From Thiomonas sp. (GTDB lineage Bacteria > Pseudomonadota > Gammaproteobacteria > Burkholderiales > Burkholderiaceae_C), in the NCBI GenBank assembly GCA_027451915.1, contig DAIDHU010000141.1:1-6694 (forward strand): a DNA stretch of 6,694 nt, read 5' to 3'. The position numbers were made by a program, and so were the translations under genes. Shown one piece after another: positions 1 to 5,434 of the stretch. The notes beneath the pieces are model-generated. The model saw only the letters and a list, made by a program, of their open reading frames with translations. It was not told where the DNA came from and did not search any database. Numbering within the stretch: the first letter of the stretch is position 1; each line of letters starts with the position of its first letter.

Positions 1-1275
1 GATGGCGGCCGCGATGGCGGCCGGATCCTCGGCCCGCGGGTTGTCGCTCGTCAGCACCACGCGATCGGCGATCGACGCGGCCTCGCCCATCGGCGCGCGC
101 TTGTCGCGGTCGCGATCGCCGCCCGCGCCGAACACGCACCACAGCCTGCCTTCCCGGCGCAGGGCCACGCCGCGCAGGGCCTGCAGCGCCTGGGCCAGCG
201 CGTCCGGCGTGTGGGCATAGTCCACGACCACCAGCGGCGCGCCCACTCCGCCCAGGGCCTGCATGCGCCCGGGCGGCGCCTGGATGGCGCCCAGCGCCCG
301 GACCAGCTGCTCGAAGCCCAGCCCGCAGGACTCCAGCAGCCCGCACACCAGCAGCAGGTTGGCCGCGTTGAAACCACCCAGCAGCGGCAACTCGACTTCG
401 GCCCGCGAGTCCTCGCGCAGCAACTCCAGGCGCATGCCGGCGGGCGCGTCGACCGGGCCGCGGCCCTGCCAGTCGGCGCCCTGGGCGCCGGCCAGGGACA
501 CGCGCAGCGTGCGCAGCCCGCGCTGGCGGCAATGCACGGCCAGTTCGGCGCCGAAGGGATCGTCCGCGTTGAGCACCGCGGCCTGCAATTGCGGCCAGTC
601 GAAAAGCCGGCGCTTGGCGGCCGCGTAGGCCCGCATGTCACCGTGGTAATCCAGATGGTCCTGGCTCAGATTGCTGAAGGCCGCGGCGTGGATGCGCAGC
701 CCCACCAGCCGGCGCTCCTCCAGGCCGATGGACGAAGCCTCGATGGCGCAGTGCCGCACCCCGGCGCGCAGCATCTGCGCCAGCTCGGCGTGCACGCGCA
801 CGGGATCGGGTGTGGTCAGGCCGGTCGAACGCAAGGCTCCCGGCAGCCCGGCGCCCAGGGTGCCGATGACTCCGCAGGCCAGGCCAGCCGCCTGCAGCGC
901 CTGCGCGGTCCACAAGGCCACCGAGGTCTTGCCGTTGGTGCCGGTCACCGCGAGCACCCGCATATCGCGGGAGGGGTGGCCGAACCAGGCGTCGGCGATC
1001 TCGCCGGCCAGGGCCTGGAGGCCCCGCACCCGCAGGGCCTGCGGCGGCAGCGCGAAGGCCTCCGCGCCTTCGTGCTCCACCAGCGCGGCGCAGGCGCCGC
1101 GCGCCAACGCGTCGGCGACGTGGCGCCGCGGGTCCGCGGCGGCGCCGGGCCAGGCCACGAACACATCGCCGGCGCGCAGCGTGCGCGAATCCGTGCCCAG
1201 CGCGGCCTGCGGGCCCGCCAGCGCCCGCAGCGCGCGCACCACGCCGGCGGCCGAATCGAGCACGGCCGGGTTCAT
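1..1275 (-). CDS. murE: UDP-N-acetylmuramoyl-tripeptide synthetase MurE (meso-DAP-adding), 3' end outside the window
   Basis: Cytoplasmic Mur ligase that uses ATP to add meso-diaminopimelate to UDP-MurNAc-L-Ala-D-Glu. I translated 425 codons from the ATG at 1275 to the window edge with no stop. The N-terminal UDP-substrate domain shows TDSR (28-31). The central domain has the P-loop TGTNGKTS (111-118), STGLTTPDP (150-158), EASS (179-182), NLSQDHLDYHG (202-212) and the AK of MRAYAAAK, whose K221 fits the carbamylated lysine. The C-terminal domain has PPGRMQ (334-339), DYAHTPDAL (352-360), FGAGGDRD (382-389) and DNPR (411-414). DNPR is the family signature for meso-DAP rather than lysine. About 70 residues of a typical MurE of roughly 490 are missing. 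The ATG overlaps the ftsI TGA (ATGA), and GGGAGG (1282-1287) lies 6 nt upstream, so the start is well supported. Whether murE is fused to murF cannot be seen here. Confidence 0.96.
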   Translation of the reverse strand, partial: MNPAVLDSAAGVVRALRALAGPQAALGTDSRTLRAGDVFVAWPGAAADPRRHVADALARGACAALVEHEGAEAFALPPQALRVRGLQALAGEIADAWFGHPSRDMRVLAVTGTNGKTSVALWTAQALQAAGLACGVIGTLGAGLPGALRSTGLTTPDPVRVHAELAQMLRAGVRHCAIEASSIGLEERRLVGLRIHAAAFSNLSQDHLDYHGDMRAYAAAKRRLFDWPQLQAAVLNADDPFGAELAVHCRQRGLRTLRVSLAGAQGADWQGRGPVDAPAGMRLELLREDSRAEVELPLLGGFNAANLLLVCGLLESCGLGFEQLVRALGAIQAPPGRMQALGGVGAPLVVVDYAHTPDALAQALQALRGVALRREGRLWCVFGAGGDRDRDKRAPMGEAASIADRVVLTSDNPRAEDPAAIAAAI

Positions 1276-3041
1276 GCGCCGCCTCCCGCCCGCGCCACCT
1301 GGGCTTGCGCCGGAGGCACCTCGGGCTGCACCGGCAGGTCCGGCGGCACGCCCAGCATGCGCAGCGACTGGCCCACCACCTCGGAGAACACGGGCGCGGC
1401 GACCTGGCCGCCGAAATGCATCTTGGCGTCGGGCTGGTCCACCGAAACCGCCATCACCAGGCGCGGGTGGTCGATGGGCGCCATGCCGACGAACTGGGCG
1501 CGGAATTCGTGCTTGTCGTAGGCCCTGCCCCTCCAGATGTAGGCCGTGCCGGTCTTGCCCCCGGTGGAATAGCCGGGGATGCGCGCGGCCGCCGCGGTGC
1601 CCTTGGGCGAGGTCACGAGGGCCAGCATGGAGCGCACGTCGGCGGCCACGCGGGACGAGATCACCCGCACCGCGGGAGCCGGCTGGGCGGTCTTGAACAG
1701 GGTGGCCGGGCGGATCAGGCCGTCATCGGCGAATACCAGGTAGGCGTGCGCCAGCTGGAAGGTCGACACCGCCAGGCCGTAGCCGAAGCCCTGGGTCACG
1801 GCATCGATGGGACGCCAGCGCTTCCAGGGGCGCAGGCGTCCGCTGGCCTCTCCGGGGAAGGGCAGCAGCGGGCGCTGGCCCAGCCCGACCGCGGTGTACA
1901 TGTCCCACTGCTCCTCGGGCTTCATGCGCATGACGATCTGCCCGGTCGCCACGTTGCTCGAATACTGGATGACCTGCGGCAGGCCGATGGTTCCGTTGTC
2001 CGAGTCGTCGCAGATGCGGTTGCCGTACATGAGCATGCAGCCGGGCGCGGTCTGGAAGGTGCTGTGCATCGAGACCACACCGTCCTGCAGGGCCGCGGCG
2101 ATGGTCAGCGGCTTCATCACGGAGCCGGGCTCGTAGATGTCGGTGAGCGCGTAGTTGCGCATGTCGGCGTTGGTGTAGCCGCTGCGCTTGTTGGGGTCGA
2201 AGCTGGGGTAGTTGGCCATGGCGAGCACCTCGCCGGTGGCCGCGTCGAGCACCACGGCGCTGGCGTTCTTGGCATGGCTGGCCTGCACGGCCTGCTCCAG
2301 CGCCTGGTAGGTCAGATCCTGGATCTTGCTGTCGATGGACAGCTGCACGTCCTCGCCGTTGACCGGCGGGGTGCCGCCCTCGACGTCCTCGATCACGTTG
2401 CCCAGGCGGTCGCGCATGACCTTGCGCGTGCCCGCGTGTCCGGCCAGCTGGCGCTGGAACTCCCACTCCAGTCCGCCGCGCCCCTGGTTCTCGATGTCGG
2501 TGAAGCCCAGCAGCTGCGCGGCCGCCGCGCCTTCGGTGTAGAAGCGCCGATAGCTCGGCGACATGTACACGCCCTTGATGTGCAGGTCCGCGACCTTGCG
2601 CGCGGTGTCGACGTCCACCTGGCGCTTGATGTAGACGAACTGCAACCGATCCTGCGCCAGGCGCCGCCGCAGCTCGCGCGGATCGATGCCCAGCAGCGAG
2701 GCCAGCGCGGAGACCTGCTGGGCATCGGCCTGCAGGGTCTGCGGGTCGGCCCAGATGGTCTTGACCGGAATGCTCGAGGCCAGGATGTTGCCGTGGCGGT
2801 CGAGGATGCGTCCGCGCATCGCGGGCAGCTCGATGGTGCGCACGAAGCGCAGGTCGCCCTGGCGCTGGTAGAAGCCGGTGGTGATGCCCTGGATCCACAG
2901 CGCGCGCATGGCCAGCGCGGCGAAGGCCAGGAACATCAGTCCCTTGATCAACCAGGCCCGTCCGGGGGGCAGGCGCAGGTGCAGCAGATGGCTGTTGCGG
3001 CGCTGCGCGGGAATGGCGAAGGGGCGCGATGCGAGTCTCAT
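1272..3041 (-). CDS. ftsI: Septal peptidoglycan transpeptidase FtsI (PBP3)
   Basis: Class B penicillin-binding protein, an inner-membrane DD-transpeptidase that cross-links septal peptidoglycan with FtsW and FtsQLB. It has 589 residues, close to the 588 of E. coli FtsI. A short basic cytoplasmic tail is followed by one membrane segment (about 32-50). The class B dimerisation-domain motif RGRILDRHG is at 76-84. The transpeptidase domain carries SVMK (catalytic S307, K310), SSN (361-363) and KTG (496-498, in GGKTGTA). The C-terminus is a Pro/Ala/Gly-rich tail (about 567-589), probably disordered. The ATG lies 10 nt after the ftsL stop with no clear Shine-Dalgarno sequence, so translation probably depends on ribosomes finishing ftsL. 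No in-frame start is visible in the codons just upstream. The stop overlaps the murE start by 4 nt. All active-site motifs are intact. Confidence 0.97.
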   Translation of the reverse strand: MRLASRPFAIPAQRRNSHLLHLRLPPGRAWLIKGLMFLAFAALAMRALWIQGITTGFYQRQGDLRFVRTIELPAMRGRILDRHGNILASSIPVKTIWADPQTLQADAQQVSALASLLGIDPRELRRRLAQDRLQFVYIKRQVDVDTARKVADLHIKGVYMSPSYRRFYTEGAAAAQLLGFTDIENQGRGGLEWEFQRQLAGHAGTRKVMRDRLGNVIEDVEGGTPPVNGEDVQLSIDSKIQDLTYQALEQAVQASHAKNASAVVLDAATGEVLAMANYPSFDPNKRSGYTNADMRNYALTDIYEPGSVMKPLTIAAALQDGVVSMHSTFQTAPGCMLMYGNRICDDSDNGTIGLPQVIQYSSNVATGQIVMRMKPEEQWDMYTAVGLGQRPLLPFPGEASGRLRPWKRWRPIDAVTQGFGYGLAVSTFQLAHAYLVFADDGLIRPATLFKTAQPAPAVRVISSRVAADVRSMLALVTSPKGTAAAARIPGYSTGGKTGTAYIWRGRAYDKHEFRAQFVGMAPIDHPRLVMAVSVDQPDAKMHFGGQVAAPVFSEVVGQSLRMLGVPPDLPVQPEVPPAQAQVARAGGGA

Positions 3042-3051
3042 GATGGCCGCG

Positions 3052-3351
3052 TCATCGCGTGGGAATGCTCACCGGCAGGCCGGGGAGCTGCGCTGCGCTC
3101 ACGTAGTCGCTGCGCGCCGGGGTGATCGGCACCATGCCGAGCGGGCCGCGGGCCAGGGACTCGATGCGCGAAGGCACGGACAGGGCCCGCAGTTCCACCT
3201 GCAGGCGATCGTGGTCGAGTTCGAGCTGGGCGGCGCGCTGCTGGGCGGCGTCCAGCGCGGCGAAGCTGCGCCGCGCCTCGTACTGGGCGCGCACCAGGCT
3301 CATCGCGCAGGCCACGGCCAGCACCAGCAGGAGCAGGTTCACGCGGATCAC
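3052..3351 (-). CDS. ftsL: Cell division protein FtsL
   Basis: Small bitopic membrane protein of the divisome. It forms a periplasmic coiled-coil complex with FtsB and FtsQ that helps recruit and activate FtsWI. It has 99 residues, a normal length for this poorly conserved family. There is one membrane segment (about 4-20, rich in Leu, Val and Ala) and a charged helical region with coiled-coil character (about 23-58). The conserved-looking C-terminal patch SRIESLARGPLGM (61-73) is followed by VPITPARSDYV (74-84). The start is GTG at 3351, overlapping the rsmH TGA (GTGA). An AGGGGG stretch about 7 nt upstream can serve as ribosome-binding site inside rsmH. Position between rsmH and ftsI is the canonical dcw place. 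The identification rests on size, topology, the C-terminal motif and position. Confidence 0.92.
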   Translation of the reverse strand: MIRVNLLLLVLAVACAMSLVRAQYEARRSFAALDAAQQRAAQLELDHDRLQVELRALSVPSRIESLARGPLGMVPITPARSDYVSAAQLPGLPVSIPTR

Positions 3352-4325
3352 GCGGCGGCCCCCTGGGCGAGGCGTTCGGCCACGCGCATCACGGCCGAGC
3401 GGCTGCGCGGGTTCTCGCGCACCTCGGCGTCGCCGGGCTTCACGCGCGCGAGCGCGCGCAGGCCCGGCACGAATCGGGCGCTGGGCAGGGGCAGGCGGCG
3501 CTGCTGCGGCGTGAGCGCCGGAGCGCGCGCATGGCCCTGCACGAATTGCTTGACGATGCGATCTTCGAGGGAGTGGAAGCTGATGACCACGAGTCGGCCT
3601 CCCGCAGCCAGGCGCTCCATCACCTGCGCGAGCGCCGCCTCGAGCTCGGCGAGTTCGGCATTGACGTGAATCCGAAGAGCCTGAAAGGTGCGGGTGGCCG
3701 GGTCCTGGCCCGGCTCCCGGCTGCGCACCGCTTGCGCAACGAGGGCGGCAAGCTCGCCGGTACGGGTGACGGGCTGGCCCCGTTCGCGGCCAGCCACAAT
3801 CGCCTTTGCAATCGCGAAAGCAGCCCGTTCGTCCCCATAGTCCCGCAACACCCTAGTGATTTCATCGACGTCGGCCTCGCTCAGGAATTGCGCCGCCGTG
3901 AAGCCGCGCGTCGTGTCCATGCGCATGTCCAGCGGCGCATCGCCGCGGAAGCTGAAACCGCGTTCGGCCTGGTCCAGCTGGGGCGAGGAAACCCCCAGGT
4001 CCAGCAGCAGGCCCTGGACCTTGTCGATGCCCAGCTGGTCCAGCACCGCGCCCCATCGGGAAAAGGCGGCATGCACCAGGCGCAGGCGCGGCTCGGCGCG
4101 GCAGAGTTCCGCACCCGCCTCGATCGCCTGCGGATCGCGGTCCAGCGCCACCACGCGCCCCTGGGGCTGCAGGCGCGCCAGCAGCGCCCGCGTGTGACCG
4201 CCACGCCCGAAGGTGGCATCCACATAGGTTCCGCAAGGGTCGCCGACCAGCCAGTCGACGGCCTCCCGCAGCAACACGGTGCGATGCTGCAGCGCGGCTG
4301 CAGCGCGGTGGGACGGAGCGGACAT
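3348..4325 (-). CDS. rsmH: 16S rRNA (cytosine-1402-N4)-methyltransferase RsmH (MraW)
   Basis: S-adenosylmethionine-dependent enzyme that methylates N4 of C1402 in the 16S rRNA decoding centre. It has 325 residues, usual for the family (E. coli about 313). The SAM-binding loop is YVDATFGRGGHT (34-45) and an acidic LDRD follows the next strand (61-64). The hallmark LLLDLGVSSPQLDQAERGFS spans 106-125, with DMRMD at 133-137. Further signatures are TFQALRIHVNAEL (213-225), ISFHSLEDRIVKQF (248-261) and the C-terminal ENPRSRSAVMRVAERL (304-319). The ATG lies 12 nt after the mraZ stop, with AAGGTG starting right at that stop and ending about 7 nt before the ATG. Its TGA overlaps the ftsL GTG. No truncation or missing motif is seen. 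Confidence 0.98.
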   Translation of the reverse strand: MSAPSHRAAAALQHRTVLLREAVDWLVGDPCGTYVDATFGRGGHTRALLARLQPQGRVVALDRDPQAIEAGAELCRAEPRLRLVHAAFSRWGAVLDQLGIDKVQGLLLDLGVSSPQLDQAERGFSFRGDAPLDMRMDTTRGFTAAQFLSEADVDEITRVLRDYGDERAAFAIAKAIVAGRERGQPVTRTGELAALVAQAVRSREPGQDPATRTFQALRIHVNAELAELEAALAQVMERLAAGGRLVVISFHSLEDRIVKQFVQGHARAPALTPQQRRLPLPSARFVPGLRALARVKPGDAEVRENPRSRSAVMRVAERLAQGAAA

Positions 4326-4337
4326 CGGGGGGCACCT

Positions 4338-4766
4338 TCACACCACGATGTCGCGCACGGCATCGGGCATTCCCGCCTCGATCACCGCCGCTTCGCGCGC
4401 CTGATGCGTGGCGCGGTCCCAGACTTCGAAATGCGAACCCATGCCGATGAGATCGATGTCGCGCTCGATATGCGCCGCCAGGCGCAACTCGGGCGGAATC
4501 AGCACCCGTCCGCTGGCGTCGATCTCGGTCTCGGTGGCATGCCCCAGGTAGATGCGCTTCCAGCCCTGCGCCGACATGGGCAGCGCGGCGATCTTGGCGC
4601 GAAACTCCTGCCACTGCTGATCGCCGAACATGAGCAGGCAACCCTCGGGGCTCTTGGTCAGGGTCAGACGCCCGGCGGCTTGCGCAAGCAGCATGTCGCG
4701 GTGACGCGCAGGCACGGTCATGCGACCTTTGCCGTCCAGCGTCAATGCCGATATGCCGATGAACAC
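4338..4766 (-). CDS. mraZ: Transcriptional regulator MraZ
   Basis: DNA-binding regulator of the dcw operon, related to the AbrB/SpoVT fold; in E. coli it represses its own promoter. It has 142 residues, close to the E. coli protein at about 152. Both internal repeats carry the family DxxGR signature: DGKGRMTVPARHR (11-23) and DASGRVLIPPELR (83-95). The KGCLLMF-like stretch SPEGCLLMF (39-47) and YLGHATETEID (73-83) also fit. The start is GTG at 4766, preceded by GGAG (4773-4776) with 6-nt spacing; starting here places the MFIG N-terminus as expected. An ATG further in would remove the first DxxGR repeat. It is the first gene of the operon, and the repeats upstream are a plausible binding site for this protein. 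Confidence 0.97.
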   Translation of the reverse strand: MFIGISALTLDGKGRMTVPARHRDMLLAQAAGRLTLTKSPEGCLLMFGDQQWQEFRAKIAALPMSAQGWKRIYLGHATETEIDASGRVLIPPELRLAAHIERDIDLIGMGSHFEVWDRATHQAREAAVIEAGMPDAVRDIVV

Positions 4767-4800
4767 GCGCTTCTCCGAGTCCGCCTGGTGCCGGGTGGTG

Positions 4801-4840
4801 CCGCTGCACTTTCACCCACTTTTCTGCACTTGGCTGCACT
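4801..4840 (-). promoter_or_regulatory. Four 10-bp-spaced direct repeats, candidate MraZ operator
   Basis: Read on the minus strand, AGTGCAG begins at 4840, AGTGCAG at 4830, AGTGGGT at 4820 and AGTGCAG at 4810. Each is followed by three spacer bases, giving an exact period of 10 bp, about one helical turn. MraZ proteins are reported to bind such arrays: TGGG repeats on a 10-bp period in E. coli and AAAGTG-type boxes in Mycoplasma. The third repeat here contains both GTGGG and AAAGTG-like sequence. Repeat 1 overlaps the -10 hexamer and repeats 2-4 lie in the first transcribed bases, a position suited to repression. Binding by this MraZ is inferred. Confidence 0.7.
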
Positions 4841-4866
4841 GTATGGGGCAAATAGTGCCCCGTCAA
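4838..4866 (-). promoter_or_regulatory. Sigma70-type promoter of the mraZ-led dcw operon
   Basis: On the minus strand, TTGACG (4866-4861, 5 of 6 consensus bases) is followed by a 17-nt spacer and TACAGT (4843-4838, 4 of 6). Transcription would start near 4831, giving a leader of about 65 nt before the GTG. AT-rich sequence (AAATTTT, around 4877-4883) lies upstream of the -35 and could act as an UP element. The spacing is ideal and there is no competing candidate as good in this gap. The call is from consensus matching only. Confidence 0.65.
4845..4861. repeat. Inverted repeat filling the mraZ promoter spacer
   Basis: GGGGCA (4845-4850) and TGCCCC (4856-4861) are perfect 6-bp inverted arms around a 5-nt centre. 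The repeat covers nearly the whole 17-nt spacer between the -35 and -10 hexamers and touches the last base of the -35. It could be an operator for a dimeric regulator bound between the hexamers, or a chance GC palindrome. No regulator is recognised from it. Confidence 0.55.
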
Positions 4867-4918
4867 TAGCAGGCGGAAAATTTCGCTTACCAAACAATGA
4901 CTTAGCGCGCATCCTATA

Positions 4919-4934
4919 CTGGTTATTTAACCAG
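4919..4934. repeat. 16-nt palindrome upstream of the mraZ promoter
   Basis: CTGGTTA (4919-4925) and TAACCAG (4928-4934) are perfect 7-bp arms around two bases, in an AT-rich context about 53 bp upstream of the -35 hexamer. The short centre suggests a protein-binding site more than an RNA hairpin. On the plus strand it is followed by ATTTTT, so it could terminate plus-strand transcription weakly, but no plus-strand gene is present to need it. Confidence 0.5.
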
Positions 4935-4943
4935 ATTTTTCTC

Positions 4944-4966
4944 AAAAAACTCCCTTGAAATAAGGA
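4944..4966 (-). terminator. Weak intrinsic-terminator-like stem with T6 downstream of rnpB
   Basis: On the minus strand, CCTT (4965-4962) pairs with AAGG (4956-4953) across a 5-nt loop, plus one T-G wobble. A T6 run follows 3 nt later (4949-4944). The stem is short and AT-containing, so termination would be weak. It is the only stem with a T-run between rnpB and the mraZ promoter, which makes it the best intrinsic-terminator candidate for rnpB read-through. Confidence 0.3.
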
Positions 4967-4991
4967 CTTGAAGATCGGGTTGAAAGTAACG

Positions 4992-5029
4992 GTTTGACAT
5001 CGCTGCCCTGCGCGCCGGGCAGCCCAAAC
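4992..5029 (-). terminator. GC-rich hairpin downstream of rnpB, possible 3'-end element
   Basis: On the minus strand, GCTGCCC (5023-5017) pairs perfectly with GGGCAGC (5008-5002) across an 8-nt loop. Outer bases GTTTG (5029-5025) and CAAAC (4996-4992) can add a second stem after an uneven internal loop. There is no T-run after it, so it is not a classical intrinsic terminator. It could protect or help end the rnpB precursor, whose mature 3' end is about 60 nt upstream. Confidence 0.35.
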
Positions 5030-5082
5030 GCAGGCTCGCGCCTGGACACATCCTGCGGAACTGGGGAGCTATTGAGGGAATA

Positions 5083-5421
5083 AGGGGCGAAGCAGGCCTA
5101 TAGGCCGGATTCTGTGCATCGGTCGCCCGATGTGGCAGTCATTCCTCTGGGCCGTCCGTTGCCGGTCCGGCTCGGTGCCACCTACCCGCAGGCTCGCGCG
5201 GGCCGCGCTCCCGGCGCCTTGCGGCGCCTTCGCCTGCCTATTTGGTGTTGCTCCGGGTGGAGGTTGCCGCGTTTCACGTCCGCGAGGCTCGCGCCCCGCA
5301 TACTCGTCTCTGTGGCCCTGTTCGTCGCGTCACCGCGCACGGCCGTTAGCCGTCACCCCGCCCTGTGGAGTCCGGACCTTCCTCGCCGCTTGCGCGGCGC
5401 GACTGCCCAGCCTGCTTCGCC
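5083..5421 (-). ncRNA. rnpB: RNase P RNA (type A), M1 RNA homologue
   Basis: Catalytic RNA of RNase P, which removes 5' leaders from tRNA precursors together with the protein RnpA. The ends are fixed by the P1 helix: the 12 bases at 5421-5410 are exactly complementary to those at 5097-5086. Conserved blocks match E. coli M1 RNA in order: GAGGAAGGTCCGGACTCC (5384-5367, the P4-side core), ACAGAGA, CTCCACCCGGAGCAA followed by CCAAATAGG, the L15 loop GGGTAGG (5187-5181) that pairs with the tRNA CCA end, GAGGAATGACTGCC, and ACAGAATCCGG (5115-5105). The length of about 339 nt is slightly shorter than the 377 nt of E. coli. The exact mature 5' and 3' ends may shift by a few bases. The gene starts about 8 nt after the pyrC stop. 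Confidence 0.97.
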
Positions 5422-5428
5422 GTGGCGG

Positions 5429-5434
5429 ATTATG
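5429..5434 (-). promoter_or_regulatory. Candidate -10 element of rnpB, overlapping the pyrC stop codon
   Basis: CATAAT (5434-5429) differs from TATAAT at one base. Counting 7 nt on places the transcription start at about 5422-5421, exactly where the P1 helix of the RNase P RNA begins. The pyrC TAA stop (5432-5430) lies inside the hexamer. The bases between -10 and start (CCGCCAC) are GC-rich, as in promoters of stable RNAs under stringent control. No good -35 hexamer is seen about 17 nt upstream within pyrC, so the promoter is uncertain. Confidence 0.45.

Larger units (their letters stand above)
4767..5082. other. Intergenic region between rnpB and mraZ
   Basis: This stretch of about 316 nt has no convincing coding sequence. 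Read in the direction of transcription, it holds a GC-rich hairpin 60-80 nt past the RNase P RNA, then a markedly AT-richer segment (about 4850-4995) with a short stem followed by T6. Next come a 16-nt palindrome, the mraZ promoter with an inverted repeat between -35 and -10, and the 10-bp repeats and leader of mraZ. The drop in GC against the surrounding genes is what one expects of a strong regulatory region. The open frames crossing it on both strands are antisense extensions or lack any ribosome-binding site. Confidence 0.8.

Noticed and set aside
1..22. Direct repeat GATGGCGGCC at the window edge
   Set aside because: It encodes an Ala/Ile-rich stretch inside murE and is explained by codon bias.
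1305..3125. A 606-codon plus-strand open frame opposite ftsI and ftsL
   Set aside because: It is antisense to genes with complete family motifs. Its protein is low-complexity (rich in Gly, Ala, Arg, His), shows no domain, and such open antisense frames are common in GC-rich DNA.
3531..4958. A 475-codon plus-strand open frame opposite rsmH and mraZ, running into the intergenic region
   Set aside because: It is a shadow of rsmH and mraZ with no recognisable motif or ribosome-binding site. The tail over the intergenic region is not enough to support a gene.
4994..4999. Perfect TTGACA on the plus strand
   Set aside because: No -10-like hexamer is found at 16-18 nt downstream, where the sequence is GC-rich, and no plus-strand gene follows.
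5029..5199. 13-nt sequence (CGCAGGCTCGCGC) present both in rnpB (5187-5199) and just downstream (5029-5041), suggesting a partial rnpB duplication
   Set aside because: The match does not extend on either side, and a 13-nt repeat is not unexpected in GC-biased DNA of this length.
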